From positions 496,001-560,000 of the forward strand of contig NZ_CP054258.1 of assembly GCF_024181585.1 (NCBI RefSeq): a stretch of DNA of 64,000 nucleotides. The letters run 5' to 3'. The notes below the pieces were generated by a model that did not search any database, was not told where the DNA came from, and saw only the letters and a list, made by a program, of their open reading frames with translations. Of this stretch, positions 38,655 through 47,968 are shown one piece after another. The stretch comes from Treponema socranskii subsp. buccale (GTDB lineage: Bacteria; Spirochaetota; Spirochaetia; Treponematales; Treponemataceae). How positions within the stretch are numbered: position 1 is the stretch's first letter; the number at the start of each line of letters is the position of its first letter. The position numbers were made by a program, and so were the translations under genes.

Positions 38655-39686
38655 TTGAAAGAAACCGAGTTTAACTCTTTTTTGGCAAAGATACCGAAAG
38701 CGGAAATACACATCCACATCGAAGCCGTCATGTCGTTTCGTACGATCGAAAAATTGTACGAGCGGCGCTTCGGTAAAAAGATGAGCGCTGCGGACGAAGC
38801 CGAACTCTTTTCATACGATAATCTCAACGGCTTTATCAAAGCCTTTCTCGCCGTACAGGATCTTTTTCAATCGGTTTCCGATTTCAAATACGTTTTCGAC
38901 GATTTCGGAAAATATCTTGCCAAAAACAATATCGTCTATTGCGAAGCCTTTTTCGCGCCTTCCGCTTTTTTAAAAAAAGGATTCGACTACGGCGAAATGA
39001 TTTCGCTCTTTTCCGAAAAGATCGCGGAGATCAAAGAAAAATACAATATCGTCATAAAACTCCTGCTCGACGTATCGCGGACATTCGGCTGCGACAATGC
39101 GATGAAAAATTACGAACTGCTCAAGCAATACCCGTGTAAAGACATCATCGGCATCGGACTCGGAGGAGCCGAACAAAAGGGACCCGCAAAAAATTTCGAA
39201 CCCGTATTTTCGCGTGCGCACGCGGACGGCTTTCATGCAGTCGCACACGCGGGCGAAGACGTCGGACCCGAATCCGTGTGGGACACGATCAAATTCCTCC
39301 GCGCCGAACGAATCGGTCACGGCATCACATCGGTGCAGGATCCCGAACTCATGAGCTACCTCGCCGAAACGCAGCTGCCGCTCGAAGTGTGCATTACGAG
39401 CAACGTGTTTACGAAGCGTTTTATCGATACCGTCGAAAACCATCCGATTCGCCGCATGTACGACGAAAACATCTTCGTCACCGTAAACACCGACGATCCG
39501 CTCTTTTTCAAAACGAATCTCATCGAAGAATATTGGAAGTGCTACAAAAAGCTGCACTTTACGCTTCCCGAAATCAAGCGCCTCATCTGCAACGGCTTCA
39601 ACGCGTCTTTCCTCTCAGAGACTGCAAAAAAATCTTACATCCGCGAAGTGAACGCCGCGTGGAAAGCTTTCGCACCCGCCGATTGA
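38655..39686 (+). CDS. Adenosine/adenine deaminase family protein
   Basis: A 343-residue amidohydrolase. Zinc ligands HIH (19 and 21), catalytic AHAGEDVG region, HG in ERIGHGI, and Asp pair in VNTDDPLFF. The first motif reads HIHIEAV where adenosine deaminases have HxHLDG and adenine-deaminase-like members HxHLEG, so Glu points to the second group while the missing Gly is unusual. Substrate not settled. Start is a TTG seven bases after GGAG; no ATG fits. Purine salvage role likely. Confidence 0.85.
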   Translation: MKETEFNSFLAKIPKAEIHIHIEAVMSFRTIEKLYERRFGKKMSAADEAELFSYDNLNGFIKAFLAVQDLFQSVSDFKYVFDDFGKYLAKNNIVYCEAFFAPSAFLKKGFDYGEMISLFSEKIAEIKEKYNIVIKLLLDVSRTFGCDNAMKNYELLKQYPCKDIIGIGLGGAEQKGPAKNFEPVFSRAHADGFHAVAHAGEDVGPESVWDTIKFLRAERIGHGITSVQDPELMSYLAETQLPLEVCITSNVFTKRFIDTVENHPIRRMYDENIFVTVNTDDPLFFKTNLIEEYWKCYKKLHFTLPEIKRLICNGFNASFLSETAKKSYIREVNAAWKAFAPAD

Positions 39687-39712
39687 CGAGCTTTGTTTTT
39701 TACAGTTATACT
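39683..39712 (+). promoter_or_regulatory. Promoter of the acyl-CoA ligase gene, leaderless type
   Basis: TTGACG (39683-39688, overlapping the preceding stop codon), 18-base spacer, TATACT (39707-39712), eight bases, ATG at 39721. Confidence 0.6.
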
Positions 39713-39720
39713 TTTCAGTT

Positions 39721-41649
39721 ATGGAACAAACGCTCCCGAAAATGCTGAAAAAAACCGCTGTCGATTTTCCCGAAATCGCGGCGCAGTATTCGAAAAATGC
39801 CGAAGGTGTTTTCGAACCGACATCGTATCGAGAACTGTATGAAACTTCCCTCGATTTTGCCGCTGCTTTAAAACAGCTCGGCGTAGTGCGCGGCGAGCCT
39901 GTCGGTCTCATCTCCGACAACCGTAAAGAGTGGGAACAGGCCGATATGGGGATTATGGCGCTCGGTGCCGTCGATGTTCCCCGCGGCTGCGATGCGACGC
40001 TTATCGACTTGCAGCAAATTTTGTCGTTTACGGAATGCGCCGTCGTCATTGCGGAAAATGCCGCGCAGATTAAAAAGATCGTTTCCGTAAAGAGCGAACT
40101 GCCGCATCTGAAAACGCTCATTTCGTTTGAAGACGTCGGCGACGATATAAAAACGGACGTAAAAAAATCCGGGATCGATTTATTATTTTTTAATAATTTA
40201 TTGAACGAAGGTAAAAAGTACAATATCGAACACAGGGCTGAAATCGAAGCCGAACTCGAAAAGGGAGAGTGGAACGATACCGCGTGTATCATCTTTACGT
40301 CGGGTACGACGGGTATGCCCAAGGGTGTCGAACTTTCGCACGGCAATTTTTTGACGCAGCTCGACGAACTGCAGGAGCGAATTTATTTGAATCCCGGCGA
40401 CCGCGCGCTGTGCGTGCTTCCGGTGTGGCACGTGTTTCAGCGGCTGTGCGAATATGTCATTTTGATTCAAGGTGCCGCGCTCTGTTATTCGAAGCCGGTC
40501 GGAAGTATCCTCCTCGCCGATTTTCAAAAGATCAATCCTCACCTCATGCCCGCCGTTCCCCGCGTGTACGAAGCGATCTACGACGGTATCAACCGCAAGA
40601 TGCGCAAAACGGGCGGTTTCGTTTACATGCTGTTCCGATTTTTCGTCGGAGTTGCGATTTTGCATTCGCGGATCGACAGGCTCCTCTTCCGCAAAAACGT
40701 GCGCTTCGGACCGGACTACATCGGTGCGCTGTGGGCGCTGCTCGTCATCCCGTGGCTTTTGCTCTATCCTCTCAAATTGCTCGGGGATGCGCTCGTGTTT
40801 CGAAAAATCAAAGCGATGCTCGGGAAAAACTTCCGCGCGGGCGTTTCCGGCGGCGGCGCCTATCCGCACAACATCGACGAGTTCTTTTGGGCGATCGGCG
40901 TAAAGGTCGTCGAAGGCTACGGCCTCACCGAAACCGCTCCCGTCGTTTCCGTACGGCCGATAGCCGATCCCGTGTTCGGCAATGTCGGCTCTCCCATCCG
41001 CGGCGTCAAAGTGCGTATCGTCGATCAGGACGGCTATGTGCTCGGACGCTGCAAACAGGGCGTCGTGCAGGTAAAGGGCGGCACGGTGATGAAGGGATAT
41101 TACAAGCGTCCCGATTTGACGGCAAAAGTGATGACCGTCGACGGCTGGTTCGACACGGGCGATATCGGCATCCTTTCGATTCACGACGAAATCGTTTTAA
41201 AAGGCCGCATGAAAGATACGATAGTGCTCCGCGGCGGCGAAAATATCGAACCGCTTCCGATCGAGCAAAAGCTGCAGGAGTCGCGCTTTATCAAAGCGGC
41301 CGTCGTTGTCGGTCAGGACGAACGCTATCTCGGCGCGCTCATTCTCGTCGATGAAGACGAAGTAAAAGGCTATGCGGCCGAAAACGGCATCCAATACGAT
41401 ACCTACGAAAATCTGCTCGCATCCGAATATATTCAAACGCTGTATGCGAGCGAAATCAACGGCCTCATCAATTCGAAAAACGGGTTTAAGATGTTCGAGC
41501 GGATCAATAAATTCGCACTGATCACAAAGCCATTTGAAGTCGGCGTCGAACTTTCGGCGAAACAGGAAATCATGCGTTTCAGGATCGGTGAAATCTACGC
41601 TGAAGAAATCGCTTCTCTGTTCGTTCAGGATCAGAAAGCGGATATGTGA
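39721..41649 (+). CDS. Long-chain acyl-CoA synthetase (AMP-binding)
   Basis: A 642-residue adenylate-forming enzyme that activates fatty acids to acyl-CoA. P-loop IIFTSGTTGMPKGVELSHGN (about 180-200), VEGYGLTETAPVVS, and the hinge DTGDIGILSIHDEIVLKGRM. A hydrophobic stretch (ALWALLVIPWLLLYPL, about 335-355) is typical of long-chain ligases that contact membrane. Treponemes cannot make fatty acids de novo in many species, so it probably serves scavenged lipids (inference). The M29 peptidase follows 11 bases later. Confidence 0.93.
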   Translation: MEQTLPKMLKKTAVDFPEIAAQYSKNAEGVFEPTSYRELYETSLDFAAALKQLGVVRGEPVGLISDNRKEWEQADMGIMALGAVDVPRGCDATLIDLQQILSFTECAVVIAENAAQIKKIVSVKSELPHLKTLISFEDVGDDIKTDVKKSGIDLLFFNNLLNEGKKYNIEHRAEIEAELEKGEWNDTACIIFTSGTTGMPKGVELSHGNFLTQLDELQERIYLNPGDRALCVLPVWHVFQRLCEYVILIQGAALCYSKPVGSILLADFQKINPHLMPAVPRVYEAIYDGINRKMRKTGGFVYMLFRFFVGVAILHSRIDRLLFRKNVRFGPDYIGALWALLVIPWLLLYPLKLLGDALVFRKIKAMLGKNFRAGVSGGGAYPHNIDEFFWAIGVKVVEGYGLTETAPVVSVRPIADPVFGNVGSPIRGVKVRIVDQDGYVLGRCKQGVVQVKGGTVMKGYYKRPDLTAKVMTVDGWFDTGDIGILSIHDEIVLKGRMKDTIVLRGGENIEPLPIEQKLQESRFIKAAVVVGQDERYLGALILVDEDEVKGYAAENGIQYDTYENLLASEYIQTLYASEINGLINSKNGFKMFERINKFALITKPFEVGVELSAKQEIMRFRIGEIYAEEIASLFVQDQKADM

Positions 41650-41660
41650 GGAAATCGAAT

Positions 41661-42914
41661 ATGAAAGACATAGTGCCGGCGGAGATCATCGTACGCGATG
41701 TGTGCCGCGTAAAAAAAGGCGAGCGTGTGCTCATCGTCGCAAATCCCGAAACGAATATGATTGCGCAGGATTTATTCGAAGCGGTAAAAAAGGCGGGCGG
41801 TGTGCCGGTGCTTATGTTTCAAACCATAAAAAATTCGTTCGACAACGCATCGCCCGAAGTGCTCGCTTCTATCGCGACGAATCCCGACCTGTGCTTTTCC
41901 GTGTCGTCGTCAAAGCTCGGAAAAGATCCCGGCGCGGCGGCGCATCCCTATGTCGACGCAAAGGGCACGAAATTCATGCATATCTTCGACTTTTTACTGA
42001 ACGGCAAAAAATCGATGCGCGCCGTGTGGATGCCGGGCATCACGCAGGAGATGTACGAACGTGCGGTTCAGATCGATTACAAAGAGCTCGCCTCTCGCTG
42101 TGCGGTGTTAAAAAAAGCGTATGAAAAAGCCGTCTCCGTTCACGTTACTTCTCCCGGCGGAACGGATGTCGTCGTGCCGGTCGCGGGACGCAAAGCCTTC
42201 GAAGACGACGGAGATTTTTCGAAGCCCGGTTCGGGCGGAAACATCCCCGCGGGAGAAGTGTTTATCAGTCCCGTCGTCGGTACGGGAAACGTGCAGGACG
42301 AGGGGAATCTCATCGATAAGATCAAACAGAAGATCGGTGCTCAAAGCGATGCCGAAGACGCGGACGGCGTTCAAGGCAGTGCGGAAGGAGCGGGTGCGCA
42401 AGGGGACGGCAGGCACGCCGAAGAAAAAAACGCGCCGGGTGCATCCGGCACAAACGGGAAAATCGTATTCGACGGTTCGATGACGTTCGGTGACGGAGAT
42501 GCCCTTCTTGAAACGCCGATAGTCGTGCAGGTTGCCGACGGTTTTGTAACCGACATAGAGGGCGGAGAGGAAGCCGCGCGCTTGAAAAAAACGATCGCCG
42601 ACGCGGAAGCGAAATCGCTTGCGATGGAAAAGGAAGGAAAGCTGCCCGAAGGGGAAGGGAGCGTGTATCGCAGAAATGCGCGCAATATCGGAGAGCTCGG
42701 TATCGGCTTGAATCCCGCCGCCGTCATTACGGGAAACATGCTCGAAGACGAAAAAGCGTTCCGAACGTGTCACTTTGCGATCGGTGAAAATTACGACAGC
42801 GATGCGCCCGCTCTGATTCACCTTGACGGCGTCGTCCGCGAACCGACGATCGAAATAACGTATGAAGACGGCTCCGTGCGGACGGTTTTGCGAAACGGAG
42901 ACCTGATGCTGTGA
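41661..42914 (+). CDS. M29-family aminopeptidase with low-complexity insert
   Basis: A 417-residue relative of aminopeptidase T/AmpS. N-terminal domain DVCRVKKGERVLIVANPETN and IPAGEVFISPV with its metal-binding Glu; C-terminal NARNIGELGIGLNPAAVITG, CHFAIGENY and HLDGVVREPTIEITYEDGSV. Between them, at about 217-265, lies a Gly/Ala/Glu-rich insert (VQGSAEGAGAQGDGRHAEEK) not usual for the family. Likely removes N-terminal residues from peptides. GTGAGG nine bases upstream; same operon as the acyl-CoA ligase. Confidence 0.85.
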   Translation: MKDIVPAEIIVRDVCRVKKGERVLIVANPETNMIAQDLFEAVKKAGGVPVLMFQTIKNSFDNASPEVLASIATNPDLCFSVSSSKLGKDPGAAAHPYVDAKGTKFMHIFDFLLNGKKSMRAVWMPGITQEMYERAVQIDYKELASRCAVLKKAYEKAVSVHVTSPGGTDVVVPVAGRKAFEDDGDFSKPGSGGNIPAGEVFISPVVGTGNVQDEGNLIDKIKQKIGAQSDAEDADGVQGSAEGAGAQGDGRHAEEKNAPGASGTNGKIVFDGSMTFGDGDALLETPIVVQVADGFVTDIEGGEEAARLKKTIADAEAKSLAMEKEGKLPEGEGSVYRRNARNIGELGIGLNPAAVITGNMLEDEKAFRTCHFAIGENYDSDAPALIHLDGVVREPTIEITYEDGSVRTVLRNGDLML

Positions 42915-43018
42915 GCAGCACAACAGATTGTCGGAAAGTTTTAAAAACTGCGGCTTGTTACGAAAATGAAAATTTCCGCAATCGATAAGACTTGCAAAAA
43001 TTGCGTGAAAAAATTGCG

Positions 43019-43048
43019 TTGACATGCTGCGATATTTTTTGTTATAAT
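43019..43048 (+). promoter_or_regulatory. Promoter of tRNA-Cys
   Basis: Consensus TTGACA (43019-43024), 18-base spacer, TATAAT (43043-43048). The tRNA begins six bases later, so it marks where transcription starts relative to the -10 box here. Confidence 0.8.
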
Positions 43049-43054
43049 GATTTC

Positions 43055-43126
43055 GGCGTCGTACCCAAGTGGTAAGGGACGGGTCTGCAAAACCCTTATG
43101 CAGCGGTTCAATTCCGCTCGACGCCT
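43055..43126 (+). tRNA. tRNA-Cys (anticodon GCA)
   Basis: Cloverleaf of 72 bases: acceptor GGCGTCG / CGACGCC, D arm ACCC...GGG with GTGGTAA loop, anticodon loop CTGCAAA (GCA), T arm AGCGG / CCGCT with loop TTCAATT. Discriminator T as expected for cysteine. CCA not encoded. Confidence 0.97.
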
Positions 43127-43176
43127 TGGGCCGGAATATCGCATGATGTTCCGGCTTTTTTTCATCGAGGCGGCTT

Positions 43177-44118
43177 ATGGAAACCATTTCGTGCGATTAC
43201 ATCATTGTCGGTGCCGGCAGCGCGGGGCTTGCCTCGGCGCAATATGCCGCGCGCGCGGGTTTGCGCACGATCGTCTTCGATCCGTTCGAGCCGGGCGGAC
43301 AGGCGCTGCAGATCGTCGAGCTTGAAAATTATCCGGGCGTCTTTCCGGCCGTTACGGGAATCGATTTTATCGGTACGATGAAAAAGCAGGCGGAATCTTT
43401 CGGTGCGCGGATTGCGCAGGCGAAGATCGCTTCGATCGATAAAATTAAAAATACGTTTTACGTTCATACCGAAAGCGGCGAATACAGCTCTTTTGCGCTC
43501 CTTATTGCGACGGGTGCCGAACACCGGATGCTCGGCGTTCCCGGTGAAAAAGAATTGACCGGAAGAGGTGTTTCGTACTGCGCGACCTGTGACGGGCCTT
43601 TTTTTCGCAACAAAGCGATTGTCGTAGTCGGAGGCGGCGATTCGGCATGTACCGAGTCTCTCTACCTTGCAACGCTTTCTCCGCACGTTACGCTCGTCCA
43701 TCGTAAAGCGCAGTTCCGTGCGGAATATTCTATTGTCGAAAAAGTGAAAAACGATAAAAACATACATATCAAATACAATACGCTTGTAAAAGAAATCCGA
43801 GGGAACGGACGGGTACAATCCGTACTGCTCGAAGATACGGAAACGGGAGACGAAGCTGAACTGCCTGCCGATGCCGTATTCATCTTCGTCGGCATGAAAG
43901 CGCGCACGGAACTCTTCGATACGCTGCCGAAAGACGGGGCGGGTTATATCGTGACGAACGAAAAGATGGAAACGATTATGCAGGGTCTGTACTGCGCAGG
44001 CGATGTACGTGCAAAACCGTTCCGCCAAATCGTCACCGCGGTTTCAGACGGCGCGATCGCGGCACACGAAGCTGCCGAATACGTAAAGCGGGTTTTGCCG
44101 GCCGGAGAACGAGCATGA
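43177..44118 (+). CDS. trxB: Thioredoxin-disulfide reductase
   Basis: A 313-residue flavoenzyme that passes NADPH electrons to thioredoxin. FAD motif VGAGSAGLASAQYAARAG near residue 10, redox pair in CATCDGPFF (Cys135, Cys138), NADPH motif VVGGGDSACTESLYL, and C-terminal FAD motif YCAGDVRAKPFRQIVTAVSD. GAGG is six bases upstream. It partners with trxA at 47.5 kb. The GH3 gene starts in its stop codon. Confidence 0.95.
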   Translation: METISCDYIIVGAGSAGLASAQYAARAGLRTIVFDPFEPGGQALQIVELENYPGVFPAVTGIDFIGTMKKQAESFGARIAQAKIASIDKIKNTFYVHTESGEYSSFALLIATGAEHRMLGVPGEKELTGRGVSYCATCDGPFFRNKAIVVVGGGDSACTESLYLATLSPHVTLVHRKAQFRAEYSIVEKVKNDKNIHIKYNTLVKEIRGNGRVQSVLLEDTETGDEAELPADAVFIFVGMKARTELFDTLPKDGAGYIVTNEKMETIMQGLYCAGDVRAKPFRQIVTAVSDGAIAAHEAAEYVKRVLPAGERA

Positions 44119-45818
44119 ATCGTTTTACAAAATCAATATTATTAATTATTAATATGGCGATCGCCGTTTCGCCGCGGCTTTTTGCGCAGAGCGAAACGAG
44201 CTCCGAATCGCTTCCGAAAGGCGTCACGTTTTGGAGCGATTATCCGGCAGAAACGCTCGCACGCACGATCGTCGAACGCATGAGCGATGCGGAATGCCTT
44301 TCGCAGATATTTATGTTCGGCTGGGCGGGCGCCGAGCCGGATCAGCTTTTGTATGATTGGGTTTCGCGCGGGCTCGGCAGCGTAAAAGTGTTCGGATGGA
44401 ACACGGGGGATATACGCCTCGTTGCGAGTTCCGTTTTTTCGTTGCAGCGGAGCGCGTCGCAAACGAGATTTAAAATACCGCTGTTCGTCGCGACCGATCA
44501 GGAGGGCGGTTGGATCCGCCACGTCAAAGGCGAAACGTCGATCACGCCGGGCAATATGGCGATCGGAGCTGCAGGCTACCCCGTCGACGCGTGGTACAGC
44601 GCGTATTATATTTCGCGCGAAATAAAAGCGCTCGGCATCAATATGAATTTTGCACCGTCGGTCGATCTCTTTACCGATCGCACTTCCACGATCATCGGAC
44701 CGCGCTCCTTCGGAGACAATCCCGAACACGCGGGCATTCTCGGTGCGGCTTTTTCCGCAGGGAGCATTGCGGCGGGCGTTATCCCGACGGCAAAGCATTT
44801 TCCGGGACACGGAGACACCGACGGCGACTCGCACGTAAGGCTTCCCGAAATCGATATCGACGAAAAGACGTTCATGCATCGAGAACTCGTTCCGTTCGAA
44901 TACCTCGTCAGGCAAAAAATCCCCGCGATCATGTCGGGGCATTTGAGTTTTCCGAAAATCGATGCAAGCGGTGCGCCCGCTTCCCTTTCAAAATATTTCC
45001 TCACCGATTTGCTGCGCACGAAGCTCGGCTTTGACGGCTTGATCATTACCGACGATATGATGATGAACGGCGATACGCTCTACGCGGGTTCGTTGACGAA
45101 CGCGTTTTACCTTGCGATAGCGGCCGGCAACGATATCCTCATCTCTTCGACGACGGCGCGCTTAAACGAACCGTTGTGGACGGTAAACCTTGATCGCATG
45201 AAAACGGACGCTTCATTCCGCGACCGCGTAAAAGATGCGGCGTATCGCGTCTTAAAAGCAAAGCTCGATTATTTTAAAAGCGGAAATGCGGCACCTCTTT
45301 ATCCCGATGCCGCTTCGATCGGAAAGTATATTCCCGATAAAGAAGGCGAAAAGTTTTTTTTAGAACAGGCGTGCCGGTCGATTACGCTGTACAAAAAAGG
45401 TACGCTGCCGCTTTCGAGCCGTGATGCCGGCCGTGTGCTCTTTGTCGGCTCTCTTTCTCGATTTTTCAGCGAAGGAAAGCGGCGCTATGCCTCTTCCGGC
45501 GATTATCGGTTTTCTTCGGAGCCCGGACCGAACGAAACGCAGTATATGTGCGATCATATCCTTGAAAGCGCTGCCGCCTACAATACGGTCATATGCTGTG
45601 TTTCGAATGCCCAGTCCGCGCGTATCGCCCGCACGCTCAAAGGAAGCGGGAAGAGAATCGTGATCTTTTCGATCATGTCGCCCGAATACTCACTCGATTT
45701 CAGCTGGGCGGATTCCGTCGTTATGGGATACAGCTGGTCGTCGTATACGTTCGATGCGATGTTCGGCGCGCTCGCAGGCGAATACGAAGCCCAAGGCACT
45801 TTGCCGTTTAAACCGTAA
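44115..45818 (+). CDS. Glycoside hydrolase family 3 protein (NagZ-like)
   Basis: A 567-residue exported enzyme: signal peptide MNRFTKSILLIINMAIAVSP ending near LFAQ, then the GH3 barrel with VATDQEGGWIRHVKGETSIT, NMNFAPSVDLFTD, the signature KHFPGHGDTDGDSH and nucleophile Asp in LIITDDMMMNG. This matches beta-N-acetylhexosaminidases (NagZ) that trim cell-wall sugars. Beyond residue 390 is an extra 175-residue domain, so it is of the two-domain type; export differs from cytoplasmic NagZ. Overlaps trxB by four bases. Confidence 0.85.
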   Translation: MNRFTKSILLIINMAIAVSPRLFAQSETSSESLPKGVTFWSDYPAETLARTIVERMSDAECLSQIFMFGWAGAEPDQLLYDWVSRGLGSVKVFGWNTGDIRLVASSVFSLQRSASQTRFKIPLFVATDQEGGWIRHVKGETSITPGNMAIGAAGYPVDAWYSAYYISREIKALGINMNFAPSVDLFTDRTSTIIGPRSFGDNPEHAGILGAAFSAGSIAAGVIPTAKHFPGHGDTDGDSHVRLPEIDIDEKTFMHRELVPFEYLVRQKIPAIMSGHLSFPKIDASGAPASLSKYFLTDLLRTKLGFDGLIITDDMMMNGDTLYAGSLTNAFYLAIAAGNDILISSTTARLNEPLWTVNLDRMKTDASFRDRVKDAAYRVLKAKLDYFKSGNAAPLYPDAASIGKYIPDKEGEKFFLEQACRSITLYKKGTLPLSSRDAGRVLFVGSLSRFFSEGKRRYASSGDYRFSSEPGPNETQYMCDHILESAAAYNTVICCVSNAQSARIARTLKGSGKRIVIFSIMSPEYSLDFSWADSVVMGYSWSSYTFDAMFGALAGEYEAQGTLPFKP

Positions 45819-45903
45819 AGCGTTTGTACCGATTTTGCGTGCGGCTTTCGCGCGCTTTCAATCAACGAACTTGCCGAATGACGTCGCGCGCTTTTAACCC
45901 GAA

Positions 45904-45944
45904 CGCCGCTGCCGCCTTTTTGCGCGCCGCTGCCGCCTTTTTGC
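45904..45944 (+). repeat. 21-bp tandem duplication
   Basis: CGCCGCTGCCGCCTTTTTGC at 45904-45923 and again at 45925-45944, between two convergent genes. Confidence 0.9.
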
Positions 45945-45960
45945 ATCGCCGGGAAAATTA

Positions 45961-46791
45961 TTAATATTTCGGGATTGTAATTTTTTTCGTGTCCGCTTCT
46001 CTGCCGTATACTTCTATTTGTGTCAGCGCCGGAAACGGCGAGTCGAGTGTTTCATCTTTCAGCAATTTGCCTAAAGTTATGTATGTCGTTTTTTTCGGAA
46101 CGATTTTGAATACATGGGGTGCCGCGCTTTTCTTTAGAGAAAATACTTGTACGCTGCCGTCGGAAAAACCGATTTCTATTTGTTTCCAATAATTATCGTG
46201 AGGAAAATCGGCGCGGCATATCAGTATGATTTTATCCGTATATATGTTTCGTCCGAAATCAAGCGTAAGCAACGCTTGGGGATCCCGATTGATACCCCAC
46301 GATTCATACGGCCATTTGCCGTGCGAGCGATTTTCACAGTTGCCGTTGATCGCATTGCGTGCGGCGAAAACGGATTCGCCTCTGGTTTCGATATTTGCTT
46401 TTGCATGAGGAAAGCAAACGTCGTTCGTATGCGTATCGTGATCGTTCAGTGCGAGATTTTTATATGCATCGATTTCTTCTTCGTATGCGACGCGCGCTTT
46501 GAGTAAATGCAAGGTTCCCGAAAAAGTTTTCGGATCGTAAGAAAACTTTTTTTCTCCGAACGGAATTTCATATGTGAAGACCGGTCCTTTCATGTAGACA
46601 AAAGCGGGATTTAAAACCGTATCGAACTGAATTATAAAAAAACAATTGCTTTTCGACACGGAAAATACGATACGGTCGCCCACGCGGTATTCGTGTTCAT
46701 ATACCAAGTGCACGAAATCTTCCCCGATTTGCCGTGCAAGCACTTCGCCTTTTTCATTTTTTATCTCAAGTGTCAGAGTGTTTTTCGACAT
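45961..46791 (-). CDS. Discoidin-like (F5/8 type C) carbohydrate-binding protein
   Basis: A 276-residue protein with no signal peptide or membrane helix. The N-terminal half is beta-rich (LTLEIKNEKGEVLARQIGED). Residues about 140-270 resemble a discoidin/galactose-binding fold: WPYESWGINRDPQALLTLDF, DKIILICRADFPHDNYWKQI, IEIGFSDGSVQVFSLKKS, and final PALTQIEVYG. Function probably sugar or protein binding; exact role unknown. The ATG at 46791 is chosen by the promoter seven bases away, not the longer frame from 46827. Confidence 0.7.
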   Translation of the reverse strand: MSKNTLTLEIKNEKGEVLARQIGEDFVHLVYEHEYRVGDRIVFSVSKSNCFFIIQFDTVLNPAFVYMKGPVFTYEIPFGEKKFSYDPKTFSGTLHLLKARVAYEEEIDAYKNLALNDHDTHTNDVCFPHAKANIETRGESVFAARNAINGNCENRSHGKWPYESWGINRDPQALLTLDFGRNIYTDKIILICRADFPHDNYWKQIEIGFSDGSVQVFSLKKSAAPHVFKIVPKKTTYITLGKLLKDETLDSPFPALTQIEVYGREADTKKITIPKY

Positions 46792-46798
46792 ACACGCT

Positions 46799-46827
46799 AC
46801 TGTATATCGAATATTCGTTTTAATCAA
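46799..46827 (-). promoter_or_regulatory. Promoter of the discoidin-like gene, leaderless type
   Basis: Minus strand TTGATT (46822-46827), 17-base spacer, TACAGT (46799-46804), seven bases, ATG at 46791. Confidence 0.6.
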
Positions 46828-47504
46828 GTTTTCGGAATATTAACTTTTTTCGTGTATTTCCAATTGTAACTGTGCGTGTCGGGCAGCTTGCCGTCGATGC
46901 GGTCGTTTTGCGCCTGCAGCTGATCGCGAATGAGTTTTCGGAAAGCCGTCATAAGCGGTTCGGGGTTTGCATTTTCGTTTGCAAGGTGCGCTGACTGCAG
47001 CTCTTTTATGAGATAATAACAGGATTCGATCGTCGAGATATAATCGGGAAAAGGTTCGCGCTTGAACGTAAACTCGGAGCGGTAACTGCCTGCAAACGAG
47101 AGACGCGGAAGATCAAGCAAAAAAGCGCTGTGCTCGATCACTTTGCGCGAACAAAACCACGTCGCGTCGATGACGATCACGAGAAGCGTTTTGTCTCCGA
47201 CGAGATCGGCGAATCCTTCGGTACGCACCGTGTGCGCATCCTTTCCCGGATAGAGCAGCACGGGAAAATAACGCGGATCGGCGAGCAGTTCGTGCAGCCG
47301 CGCATTTTTTGAAAAATCGATTCCGACGAGAATCTCCGAATCGACGAGCGACACATGTGCGATGCGGCCTGTTCCCGTGCGCTCACGCTTCGCTTCTTTC
47401 GGATGCATGAGCAGCACGAATTTGACACCTGCGTCGACCGGCTCCGCGTATTTGCAGAGACAGAAGCGCACCGGCCGGAAACAGCGCCAGCAGCGATCGC
47501 TCAT
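46824..47504 (-). CDS. DTW-domain tRNA-uridine aminocarboxypropyltransferase
   Basis: A 226-residue protein. Four-Cys zinc cluster CWRCFRPVRFCLC near the start, then MHPKEAKRERTGTGR and the name motif DATWFCSRK (Asp-x-Thr-Trp). The family (TapT/TuaA) transfers the aminocarboxypropyl group of SAM to uridine in tRNA, making acp3U. Its ATG overlaps the trxA stop (ATGA), so the two are coupled. Confidence 0.85.
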   Translation of the reverse strand: MSDRCWRCFRPVRFCLCKYAEPVDAGVKFVLLMHPKEAKRERTGTGRIAHVSLVDSEILVGIDFSKNARLHELLADPRYFPVLLYPGKDAHTVRTEGFADLVGDKTLLVIVIDATWFCSRKVIEHSAFLLDLPRLSFAGSYRSEFTFKREPFPDYISTIESCYYLIKELQSAHLANENANPEPLMTAFRKLIRDQLQAQNDRIDGKLPDTHSYNWKYTKKVNIPKT

Positions 47505-47812
47505 ACGCCGAGCGATTTTAATAAATCGGCTTTGCTCATCGCGCCCGTTTGCCGTGCGGCGGCTTTGCCGTTTTTAAACAGGATGAACGTCGGGATGCTC
47601 ATGACGCTGAACTGTGCGGCAAGGCTTTCCTGTTCGTCGACGTTGACTTTGCCGACTTTCAGCACGCCTTTTTTTTCTTCGGCGATTTCCGAAACGACCG
47701 GCCCCATCATGCGGCACGGACCGCACCACGACGCCCAAAAATCGACGAGTACGGGAAGATCGGATTCGAGCACTTCACTTTTAAAATTCTCCGCAGTAAG
47801 CGTGAGTTCCAT
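47501..47812 (-). CDS. trxA: Thioredoxin
   Basis: A 103-residue thioredoxin with WCGPC (Cys30, Cys33) in LVDFWASWCGPCRMMGPVVS and the cis-Pro in SIPTFILFKNGK. Reduced by TrxB. Starts at the ATG after GGAGG; the frame open further upstream is AT-rich non-coding sequence. Confidence 0.95.
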   Translation of the reverse strand: MELTLTAENFKSEVLESDLPVLVDFWASWCGPCRMMGPVVSEIAEEKKGVLKVGKVNVDEQESLAAQFSVMSIPTFILFKNGKAAARQTGAMSKADLLKSLGV

Positions 47813-47968
47813 AATTGCCTCCGGTATGTTATTTATTATAAAATTGTATTTATTTAAATATAGTCTTTTCTTGTTGTAAAAGCAAATAAAATTCGCTACA
47901 GTGATAATCGCGAATTCGTCGGTTTTCACAATGCGGCCGACTTTCCGCATATCTTTACGGGTGGTTCT

